From VAZQ01 sp050179645 (GTDB taxonomy: Bacteria > Pseudomonadota > Alphaproteobacteria > Rhizobiales > Xanthobacteraceae), in assembly GCA_050179645.1 (NCBI GenBank), contig JBFXEX010000134.1:1-15450 (forward strand): DNA of 15,450 nucleotides, read 5' to 3'. The notes beneath the pieces were generated by a model. It did not search any database, had not been told where the DNA came from, and saw only the letters and a program-made list of their open reading frames with translations. Below, in pieces: positions 7,000 to 13,554 of this stretch. How positions within the stretch are numbered: the stretch's first letter is position 1; each line of letters opens with the position of its first letter. The position numbers and the translations under genes were made by a program.

Positions 7000-7094
7000 C
7001 GTCATTCCGGCGCGCCGCGAAGCGGTGAGCCCGAAATCCATTTAGACCGATGATGGATTCCGGGTTCGCACCTTTGGCGCGCCCCGGAATGATG
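7000..7094. repeat. Symmetric intergenic repeat at the DUF3309/ligA convergence
   Basis: The outer arm is CGTCATTCCGG (7000-7010) against CCGGAATGATG (7084-7094), 10 of 11 with the exception a wobble. A mini-hairpin CCGC-GAA-GCGG lies at 7015-7025. The inner arm is GAGCCCGAAATCCAT (7027-7041) against ATGGATTCCGGGTTC (7053-7067), 13 of 15. The TCATTCCGG...GGAATCCAT...CCGGAATGA layout is, from memory, a very common dispersed repeat of Bradyrhizobiaceae. It fills most of the 153 bp between two convergent stop codons and may end transcription from both sides (inference). Confidence 0.8.
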
Positions 7095-7136
7095 CCTCTC
7101 CGGAAAGCCCCAAGCCGATGCGATGGAGTGGGCTCG

Positions 7137-9338
7137 TCAGCGCTTCTCGCCGATTAGGTCGAACCATTCGTCCTCGGTGAGGACGTTGACGCCGAATTCC
7201 TTGGCCTTGCCGAGCTTCGAGCCGGCGCCCGGCCCCGCCACCACGTAGTCGGTCTTTTTCGACACCGAGCCCGCGGTCTTGGCGCCAAGCCGCTCCGCCA
7301 TCGCCTTGGCTTCGTCGCGCGTCATTTTTTCCAGCGAGCCGGTGAACACCACGGTCTTGCCGGCGACCGGCGAACTGGCTGCCGGCTTCTCGGCGTCGAG
7401 GATCGTTACCTGCTTCGTCAGCCTTTCGACGATGCTGCGATTGTGCGCCTCGCCGAAATATGCCGCGAGACTGTCGATCACCGTGTCGCCGATCTGGTCG
7501 ATGTTGTCCATGTCGGCCCGCGCCTCCTCGTCGCCGGCGACAAGGCTCACGCAGGCATCGTGAAACGCTTGCCATGAGCCGTAGCCGCGCGCCAGCGCCC
7601 GGGCGGTGGTCTCGCCGACGTGGCGCATGCCGAGCGCATAGATGAACCGCTCCAGCGAAATCTCACGCCGCGCCCGGATGGCGCCGAACAGATTGCGGAC
7701 CGAAGTCTCGCCGAAACCCTCGACCTCCTGCAGCTTGATCGGCGAACCTTCCGCATTCGCAAGTTCGTTGCGCTCGTTGCGCGTTTCGAGGGTGAAAATG
7801 TCGGCAGGCTCCTTGAGCCAGCCCTGCTCGAAGAACATCTCGATCTGCTTCTCGCCGAGTCCTTCGATATCGAACGCACGCCGCGACACGAACAGCTTGA
7901 GGTGCTCAATTTTCTGGTACGGACAGGCGAACTCTCCGGTGCACCGGGCGCGGGCGCCCTCCTCCCCAGTCGCAGTTGTTTCGCGCACCACATCGGTGTG
8001 CAGCGGGCACGGACATTTTGTCGGAAACGGATATGGCTTGGTGTCTTTCGGCCGTTTCTCGAGCACGACATCGAGGACCTGCGGGATGACGTCACCGGCC
8101 CGCTGGACGACGACGGTGTCGCCGATGCGGATGTCGCGGCCGTCGCGCAGCATTTCGCCGCCCGCGCCGATGCCCTTGATGTAATCCTCGTTGTGCAGCG
8201 TGGCGTTCTGCACGATCACGCCGCCGACGCCGACCGGCTCAAGCTTGGCGACCGGCGTCAGCACGCCGGTACGTCCAACCTGGATTTCGATGTCGCGCAC
8301 CACAGTGGTGGCCTTCTCGGCCGGAAACTTGTGCGCAATCGCCCAGCGCGGGTTACGCGAGACGAACCCAAGGCGCTCCTGCCAGTCGATCCGGTCGACC
8401 TTGTAGACCACGCCGTCGATATCGTAGTCGAGGTGCGAGCGCCGCGTTTCGATTTCGCGATGGAACGCGAGCAGCTCGTCGACCGAATGACAAACCTTGG
8501 TCAGCGGATTGGTATCGAAACCGCAGGCTTCGAACCACTTGATCATGCCGGATTGGGTCGGGGCCGGCATTTCGGTCATCTGGCCCCACGCATAGGCGAA
8601 GAAGCCCAGCGGGCGTGACGCGGTAATACTCGGATCCTTCTGGCGCAGCGAACCCGCGGCCGAATTGCGCGGATTGGCAAAGGACGTGTCGCCGGCCGCC
8701 TTCTGCCGCTCGTTGAGCGCGAGGAAGGCGGCTTTCGTCATGTAGACCTCGCCGCGCACATCGCAAACGGAAGGAATGCGCTTGCCTTTCAACCTCTGCG
8801 GCACGTCCTTCAAGGTCTTGATGTTGGCGGTGACGTCCTCGCCCTCGAAGCCATCGCCACGGGTGGCGGCGCTGGCCAGCGCGCCATTCTCGTAGCGCAG
8901 CGACATCGACAGGCCGTCGATCTTCGGCTCGGCGCTGAAGGCGATCGTTTCATTCTCGCCCAGTCTGAGGAAGCGGCGGATACGATCGACGAAATCGACG
9001 ACGTCCTGCTCGCTGAACGCATTGTCGAGCGACAGCATCGGCACGGCATGTCGCAGCTTGGAGAAGCGTCCCGTCGGGGCGACGCCGACCTTCAGCGACA
9101 GGCTCTCGGGCGTGCGCAGATCGGGAAATCGCGCCTCGATCTCCGCATAGCGCCGGCGCAGGGCATCGTACTCGGCGTCCGAGATCGTCGGGGCGTCTTC
9201 TTGATAGTAGCGCTTGTCGTGCGCGCCGATCTCTGCTTCGAGGCGCGCATGCTCGGCCTCGGCCTGCGCGGCAGTCAATTCGTCGACGGCAATCGTTACA
9301 ACAGACTCGTCCTTGGCCGATGCAGTCCGCCGCGCCAT
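7137..9338 (-). CDS. ligA: NAD-dependent DNA ligase
   Basis: A 733-aa enzyme that seals nicks in replication and repair using NAD+. Domains in order are the NAD-binding Ia domain (DKRYYQEDAPTISDAEYD, about 41-58), the adenylation domain with catalytic Lys139 in AEPKIDG, RGEVYM (195-200) and YDIDGVVYKV (305-314), then the OB fold (about 345-430). A zinc finger follows with Cys442, Cys444, Cys466 and Cys472. Helix-hairpin-helix repeats span about 485-640, and a C-terminal BRCT domain 658-733 (GKTVVFTGSLEKMTRDEA). The finger reads CPCPLHT rather than the usual CPxCG and has extra residues (ETTATGEEG); I recall this as usual in Bradyrhizobiaceae. The ATG at 9338 begins 2 nt after the recN stop, with AGG inside the recN end as ribosome site, so the genes are translationally coupled. 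The same frame stays open far upstream through recN, but that is a shadow. Confidence 0.95.
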   Translation of the reverse strand: MARRTASAKDESVVTIAVDELTAAQAEAEHARLEAEIGAHDKRYYQEDAPTISDAEYDALRRRYAEIEARFPDLRTPESLSLKVGVAPTGRFSKLRHAVPMLSLDNAFSEQDVVDFVDRIRRFLRLGENETIAFSAEPKIDGLSMSLRYENGALASAATRGDGFEGEDVTANIKTLKDVPQRLKGKRIPSVCDVRGEVYMTKAAFLALNERQKAAGDTSFANPRNSAAGSLRQKDPSITASRPLGFFAYAWGQMTEMPAPTQSGMIKWFEACGFDTNPLTKVCHSVDELLAFHREIETRRSHLDYDIDGVVYKVDRIDWQERLGFVSRNPRWAIAHKFPAEKATTVVRDIEIQVGRTGVLTPVAKLEPVGVGGVIVQNATLHNEDYIKGIGAGGEMLRDGRDIRIGDTVVVQRAGDVIPQVLDVVLEKRPKDTKPYPFPTKCPCPLHTDVVRETTATGEEGARARCTGEFACPYQKIEHLKLFVSRRAFDIEGLGEKQIEMFFEQGWLKEPADIFTLETRNERNELANAEGSPIKLQEVEGFGETSVRNLFGAIRARREISLERFIYALGMRHVGETTARALARGYGSWQAFHDACVSLVAGDEEARADMDNIDQIGDTVIDSLAAYFGEAHNRSIVERLTKQVTILDAEKPAASSPVAGKTVVFTGSLEKMTRDEAKAMAERLGAKTAGSVSKKTDYVVAGPGAGSKLGKAKEFGVNVLTEDEWFDLIGEKR

Positions 9339-9340
9339 CG

Positions 9341-11011
9341 TCAGCCTGCCGCCTTGATCAGCCGCTCCGCCGCCGCGCGGGCCTCGGCGGTGATTTCGGC
9401 GCCGGCCAGCATGCGGGCGATCTCTTCGCGGCGGCGTTCGGCGGCGACCTCGACCACCCGCGTCACCACGCGCTTGCCCTTGTCGAGCGCGCTCTTGCTG
9501 ATGAGATAGTGCCGGTCGGCGCGGGCCGCCACTTGCGGAGCGTGGGTCACGGTGACGACCTGGGCGCGGCGGGAGAGCCGGGCGAGCCGCACGCCGATGG
9601 CATCCGCCACGGCGCCGCCCACCCCGGTGTCGATCTCGTCGAACACCAGCGTCGGCGCCGAGCCGCGGTCGGCCAGCACGACCTTGAGCGCCAGGAGAAA
9701 GCGCGCGAGTTCGCCGCCCGAGGCGACCTTCATCAGCGGCCCGGGCCGCGTGCCCGGATTGGTCTGCACCCAGAACTCGACCCGGTCGATGCCGTGCGGC
9801 CCGCCGACGTCCGGCTCGGCCACGATCTCGGTCGAGAATTTTGCACGTTCGAGCTTTAGCGGCTTGAGTTCGCCATTCACCGCTTTGTCGAGTTTCTCGG
9901 CGGCCCTGCGGCGCGCCGCCGAAAGGGCGGTGGCCGCGACGCGGTATTGGCGCTCGGCCTCCACGGCCGCGGTTTCGAGCGCCGCCAGCCGCTCGGCGCC
10001 GGCATCGATCAGACCGAGATCGGCGGTGTAGCGCGTCGCAAGCGCCTCCAGCCCGTCGACCGGCACGTTGTACTTGCGCGCCGCCGCCCGCAGCGCGAAC
10101 AGCCGCTCCTCGATGCGCTCCAACTCGCGGGGATCGTGATCGGCCGCCCGCAATGCCTGCTCCAGATGGCCGCCGGCCTCGTCGAGCGCGCGCAACGCGA
10201 TGTCCAGCGCCTTGACGGCCGGCTCGATCAAGGCGGGCGCCTGCGCGCCACGGCGCTCCAGCCGCCGCACCGCCGCCGCGAGTGCCGGCACCGGCGATGC
10301 ACTGCCCGACACCGCGTCGTGGGCGTCGCGCAGATCGCCCGCCACCTTCTCGGCCTGCATCATCGCGGCGCGCTTCTCGGCCAGTGCGGTTTCCTCGTTC
10401 GGTTCGGGAGCGAGGCGCTGCAGTTCCTCGACCGCGTGACGCAGCCAGTCGGCCTCGCGTTGCGCGCGCTCTACCTCGGCCCGCAGCGTGGCGAGTTCGG
10501 CAGCCTTCGCGCGCCGCCGGTCCCACAGCCGCGCCACCTCGCCAGCGTCGTCTTCGAGCGCCCCATAGGCATCGAGCAGCGCACGGTGGCTCGCCATGTC
10601 GACCAGCGCACGCTCGTCATGCTGGCCGTGAATTTCCACCAGCGCCGCGCCGAGCGCACGCAGCGCCTGGACGCTGACCGGCTGGTCGTTGACGAACGCG
10701 CGGGTGCGGCCGTCGGCGAGTTGGACCCGCCGCAGGATCAGTTCGTCCTCGGTGGCAATGTCGTGCTCGGCCAGCAGCGCGTTCGCCGGATGCGACACCG
10801 GCACCTCGAACGCCGCCGTCACCTGCCCCTGCTCGGCCCCATGCCGCACCAGCGCGGCATCGCCGCGCGCGCCGAGCGCCAGCGCGAAGGCGTCGAGCAG
10901 GATCGACTTGCCGGCGCCGGTCTCGCCGGTCAGCACCGCGAGACCGGGCGCGAAGTCGATGTCGAGCCGTTCGATCAAGACGATGTCGCGGATCGAAAGC
11001 CTGGCCAGCAT
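9341..11011 (-). CDS. recN: DNA repair protein RecN
   Basis: A 556-aa SMC-like ATPase that helps repair double-strand breaks by holding broken ends and sister duplexes together. Walker A is GETGAGKS (29-36). The Q-loop region is EIHGQHD (126-132). A long Glu/Arg/Ala-rich coiled coil spans roughly 150-390. The ABC signature is SGGELAR (431-437), Walker B is TLVFDEID (454-461) followed by TGVGG, and the H-loop is THAPQVAA with His490. Length fits the family of about 550-560. The ATG at 11011 gives MLARLSIRDIVLIE, the standard RecN N-terminus; its Shine-Dalgarno is weak. No GTTC-N7-GTTC alphaproteobacterial LexA box was seen in the 150 bp upstream, so SOS control is not evident here. ligA follows after 2 nt; bamD lies upstream. 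Confidence 0.95.
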   Translation of the reverse strand: MLARLSIRDIVLIERLDIDFAPGLAVLTGETGAGKSILLDAFALALGARGDAALVRHGAEQGQVTAAFEVPVSHPANALLAEHDIATEDELILRRVQLADGRTRAFVNDQPVSVQALRALGAALVEIHGQHDERALVDMASHRALLDAYGALEDDAGEVARLWDRRRAKAAELATLRAEVERAQREADWLRHAVEELQRLAPEPNEETALAEKRAAMMQAEKVAGDLRDAHDAVSGSASPVPALAAAVRRLERRGAQAPALIEPAVKALDIALRALDEAGGHLEQALRAADHDPRELERIEERLFALRAAARKYNVPVDGLEALATRYTADLGLIDAGAERLAALETAAVEAERQYRVAATALSAARRRAAEKLDKAVNGELKPLKLERAKFSTEIVAEPDVGGPHGIDRVEFWVQTNPGTRPGPLMKVASGGELARFLLALKVVLADRGSAPTLVFDEIDTGVGGAVADAIGVRLARLSRRAQVVTVTHAPQVAARADRHYLISKSALDKGKRVVTRVVEVAAERRREEIARMLAGAEITAEARAAAERLIKAAG

Positions 11012-11094
11012 GGAAGTCTCAATCGGGCGGCGCCGGCCCCGGACCCGCTCCGGGCGAACTGCCGCGCAGATTCGCTATCATCAGAGACGCCGAT

Positions 11095-11113
11095 GGCCGG
11101 CACAAGGCCGGCC
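11095..11113. repeat. Hairpin, likely repeat remnant, in the bamD-recN gap
   Basis: GGCCGGC (11095-11101) and GCCGGCC (11107-11113) form a perfect 7-bp stem around ACAAG. The setting (GATGGCCGGCACAAGGCCGG) resembles the repeat at the left end of the window. No U run follows, so it is not a canonical intrinsic terminator. Confidence 0.5.
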
Positions 11114-11118
11114 TTCGC

Positions 11119-11146
11119 GATGTGCGCAAGTGGATGTGCGCAAGTT
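11119..11146. repeat. 14-bp tandem duplication downstream of bamD
   Basis: GATGTGCGCAAGTG (11119-11132) is followed directly by GATGTGCGCAAGTT (11133-11146), 13 of 14 identical. It sits 15 nt past the bamD stop and 108 nt before the recN start, just next to the hairpin at 11095-11113. Confidence 0.8.
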
Positions 11147-11161
11147 ATGAAGCGCGGGGGG

Positions 11162-12010
11162 CTAGAGCTTGAACGCCCGGCTGATCCAGGAGCCCTTGTT
11201 CTCGGACGGCTTCAGGCCGCGGGACTGCACAAGCTCATAGGCGTCCTTGTACCACTGGCTGTCCGGAAAATTGTGGCCGAGCACGGCGGCGGAGGTCTGC
11301 GCTTCGTCCACGATGCCGAGCGACAGGTAGGCTTCGGTCAGCCGCAGCAGTGCCTCTTCGACGTGCCGCGTGGTCTGGTAGCGTGTCACCACGATCTTGA
11401 AGCGATTGATCGCGCCGGTGTAGTCGTGCTTTTTCATGTAGTAGCGCGCGACGTCCAGTTCCTTGCCGGCGAGTTGGTCACGGGCGATATCGATCTTGCG
11501 TTTCGCCGCGGCGGCGTATTCGGAACCGGGATATTTGCGGGCGACCTCTTCGAGCGCTTCCACCGCGCGCTCGGTGCGACCCTGGTCACGGGAGATCTCC
11601 GGAATCTGGTCGAAATACGACGATCCGATGAGGTATTGCGCGTAGGCCGCGTCCGGGCTGCCGGGATGGAGCGCAACATAGCGCTTGGCGGCGCTTATGG
11701 TGTCGTCGTAGTTGCCGGCCTCGTAGTTGGAGTAGGCCGTCATCAGCAGCGACTTGCGGGCCCATTCCGAATAGGGATGCTGACGGTCGACTTCCTCGAA
11801 TTTCTTCGCGGCGTTTTTGGCGTCCTTCTTGTTGTTGAGAAGGAAAAGACCCTCATTGTACAGCTTGTCGGCCGGCTCGTCCGGAATCCCGGCGTCCTTT
11901 TCGAACATGCTGCAGGCGCCGAGCGCGGCGACAATAAGCGATAACGCGGCCACGCGAAGCGATGCGCGGCCAAGCGACTGAAAGCGATTGTTCGTCAAGC
12001 CCAAACCCAT
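11162..12010 (-). CDS. bamD: Outer membrane protein assembly factor BamD (lipoprotein)
   Basis: A 282-aa lipoprotein of the BAM complex, which inserts beta-barrel proteins into the outer membrane from the periplasmic side. The signal peptide has Arg residues at 9, 15 and 19, a hydrophobic core VAALSLIVAAL (20-30) and a lipobox LGAC, with Cys33 as the lipidated residue. TPR repeats fill the rest. Family landmarks are LYNEGLFLL, FEEVDRQHPYSEWA, the QIPEISRDQ loop and DVARYYMKKHDYTGAINRFK. The chosen start is ATG 12010. A TTG at 12070 in the same frame would add 20 residues, but it has no ribosome site and would lengthen the signal peptide abnormally. It lies between lpxC and recN, all on one strand, the usual alphaproteobacterial arrangement. 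Confidence 0.92.
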   Translation of the reverse strand: MGLGLTNNRFQSLGRASLRVAALSLIVAALGACSMFEKDAGIPDEPADKLYNEGLFLLNNKKDAKNAAKKFEEVDRQHPYSEWARKSLLMTAYSNYEAGNYDDTISAAKRYVALHPGSPDAAYAQYLIGSSYFDQIPEISRDQGRTERAVEALEEVARKYPGSEYAAAAKRKIDIARDQLAGKELDVARYYMKKHDYTGAINRFKIVVTRYQTTRHVEEALLRLTEAYLSLGIVDEAQTSAAVLGHNFPDSQWYKDAYELVQSRGLKPSENKGSWISRAFKL

Positions 12011-12120
12011 GGCTCGGAAGACCCCCGTCCTCCACACGCGCACCGTTTTCGGCACGCTGCCGAGCGCCAAATCTGAAGCGCCCGCCCCTTCATTCGCGAA
12101 CTAACTGGAAAAATAGGCCG

Positions 12121-12138
12121 ACATTCTGCCCGGAATGT
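12121..12138. promoter_or_regulatory. Inverted repeat upstream of bamD, possible operator
   Basis: ACATTC-TGCCCG-GAATGT is a perfect 6-bp inverted repeat with 6-nt spacing, about 110 nt upstream of the bamD ATG and 48 nt past the lpxC start-distal end. A TTGCCA hexamer on the minus strand overlaps its upstream edge and could be a -35 box, but no convincing -10 follows. The regulator is unknown. Confidence 0.3.
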
Positions 12139-12185
12139 GGCAACTGCAGCAGTCTGTTAACGATTGATCACGAGCGAACCTGCGC

Positions 12186-13130
12186 TCAGGACAGATCGGG
12201 ACCGAACGCCGCCTGCACGGTCGCGATTTCGGCGTGACCGCGGGAAACCACCGGCTCATCCTCGACGAAGGTCCAGGCGCTCTTGTTGGACATCAGCGCG
12301 CACAGCACCGCGTGATTGAGCTTATGCCCGCCGCGCACGAGGCGGTATGTCGCCAGAAGCGGCGCCCCCGCGAGCGCGAGATCGCCGACGGCATCGAGCA
12401 TCTTGTGGCGGACGAACTCGTCCGGGAAGCGCAGGCCCTCCGGATTGAGAATGCGGTTGTCGGTCACCACCAGGGTATTTTCCAGCGAGGCGCCGAGCGC
12501 AAAGCCGGCATTCCACAGTGAGGCGACATCACGCATGAAGCCGAAGGTACGCGCCCGCGCAATCTCGCGGCGGAACGTATCCGGTTTGACATCGATGGAC
12601 AGCGACTGCCGCCCGACCAGGGGATGGGCATAGTCGACTTCCGCCTCGATGCGGAAACCGCGGGCATTCGGCCGGATCTCGCCATAGGCATCGCCGACTG
12701 CAACCTGCACGGGCTTGAGCACACGGATAAAGCGTCGCGGCTGATCGAGCGTTCTGATGCCGACGGCGTCGATGGCGGCGACAAAGGCTGCCGCGCTACC
12801 GTCCATGATTGGCGCTTCCGGCCCGTCGATTTCGACGAGCGCGTTGTCGATGCCCAGTCCGCGGATCGCCGCTAGCACATGTTCGGCGGTGGAGACGAGC
12901 GGACCGGTTGCGTCGCCCAGGACGGTGGCAAACTCGGTTGCGGTGACCGCGTCCATATCGGCGGCGATTTCGCGCTCGCGCGGTCCATCGGCGTGGGTGC
13001 GGACAAAGCGCAGACCGGTATTGGCGTCCGCCGGGTGCAACGTCAGCGTCACCGGCAAGCCGGAATGGACGCCAACACCGGACAAGGCGGTGCGGTCGCG
13101 TAGCGTCGTCTGCCTGCAGCCGACTCTCAT
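12186..13130 (-). CDS. lpxC: UDP-3-O-acyl-N-acetylglucosamine deacetylase
   Basis: A 314-aa zinc amidase catalysing the committed step of lipid A synthesis in the cytoplasm. Zinc ligands are H84 (TAEHVLA), H242 and D246 (RHKMLDAVGD). The general base is E83 and the catalytic His is H269 (RGGHKLNH). MDGSAAAF (109-116) and NTLVVTDN (218-225) are further family motifs. Length matches the 305-317 norm. The ATG at 13130 gives MRVGCRQTTLRDRTALSGVGVHSG, which aligns with the usual LpxC start just before RQTTL. The frame is open a further 61 codons upstream but reads as noncoding. GGGGAG lies only 1 nt from the ATG; GGGA 8 nt upstream is a better-spaced ribosome site. It follows ftsZ, as is usual, but behind a strong terminator and a 370-nt leader, so it probably has its own promoter. 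Confidence 0.95.
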   Translation of the reverse strand: MRVGCRQTTLRDRTALSGVGVHSGLPVTLTLHPADANTGLRFVRTHADGPREREIAADMDAVTATEFATVLGDATGPLVSTAEHVLAAIRGLGIDNALVEIDGPEAPIMDGSAAAFVAAIDAVGIRTLDQPRRFIRVLKPVQVAVGDAYGEIRPNARGFRIEAEVDYAHPLVGRQSLSIDVKPDTFRREIARARTFGFMRDVASLWNAGFALGASLENTLVVTDNRILNPEGLRFPDEFVRHKMLDAVGDLALAGAPLLATYRLVRGGHKLNHAVLCALMSNKSAWTFVEDEPVVSRGHAEIATVQAAFGPDLS

Positions 13131-13496
13131 ACTCCCCGTCCCACCGACTCTTTGCCGCCCAGCGGGCGACACACGACTGATCACACGGGCGACGTCGGGC
13201 GCTTGATTGCCATCGTTAAGGCTGAGCAAATGTGCGGGCAAAGTCTTCCGCCGCGCTGTCCCCCGAAAACCCCTTACTGCGAAGTACTTTAGCGAGGGAT
13301 TGCGACAATGCAACTCACGCTTCTTTACCGAGTGTTACCGCTCTCTCGCCGCAAACTGCCCCCGGACGGCGCCAGAAAGGGCAGCATCGCACGTCGCCCA
13401 GGAATCTGGCAATGTCCTTGGAGGCGCGCTCCGGACGGGGAGCCCCTTTGGGGAAAACTCATGTTATTGCAAATTGTTATCAACATCCATGAACGT
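13131..13496 (-). promoter_or_regulatory. Long leader/promoter region of lpxC
   Basis: About 366 bp lie between the ftsZ terminator and the lpxC ATG with no credible gene on either strand. On the minus strand, TTGCAT (13313-13308), a 16-nt spacer and TAAAGT (13291-13286) form a possible sigma-70-like promoter, which would give a leader of roughly 150 nt. An AT-rich island at about 13454-13504 stands out from the GC-rich surroundings. It contains TTATCAACA (13477-13485), one mismatch from a DnaA box, and a repeated GTTAT. A CCCC-TTT-GGGG hairpin lies at 13444-13454. Confidence 0.4.
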
Positions 13497-13532
13497 GAAC
13501 AAAACGGGTCCCGGCCGAACGGCCGAGACCCG
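13497..13532 (-). terminator. Rho-independent terminator after ftsZ
   Basis: On the minus strand, CGGGTCTCGGCC, loop GTTC and GGCCGGGACCCG form a 12-bp stem with a single wobble (13532-13505), followed by TTTTGTT (13504-13498). It begins 22 nt after the ftsZ stop. On the plus strand the stem is followed by GATTTT, so it could work weakly in the other direction. Confidence 0.88.
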
Positions 13533-13554
13533 GATTTTGTCGAGAATTCGCTGA

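Noticed and set aside
9339..10526. N-terminal extension of ligA by 396 codons on the minus strand
   Set aside because: This stretch lies out of frame inside recN and is Arg/Gly/Ala-rich. LigA begins at ATG 9338 right after the recN stop with a normal family N-terminus.
11012..11161. LexA box ahead of recN
   Set aside because: No GTTC-N7-GTTC or GAAC-N7-GAAC was found; GAAC at about 11056 has no partner at the right distance.
9947..11944. 665-codon plus-strand open frame across recN and bamD
   Set aside because: It is antisense to two clear genes, rich in Arg/Gln/His/Val with no family motifs, and reflects high GC content in the wobble positions of the real genes.
12155..12165. CtrA site at GTTAACG near lpxC/bamD
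   Set aside because: Only one half site (TTAA) is present; the second TTAA seven bases away is missing.
13207..13554. 115-codon plus-strand open frame between lpxC and ftsZ
   Set aside because: It starts on TTG without a ribosome site, has no family features and runs through the ftsZ terminator.
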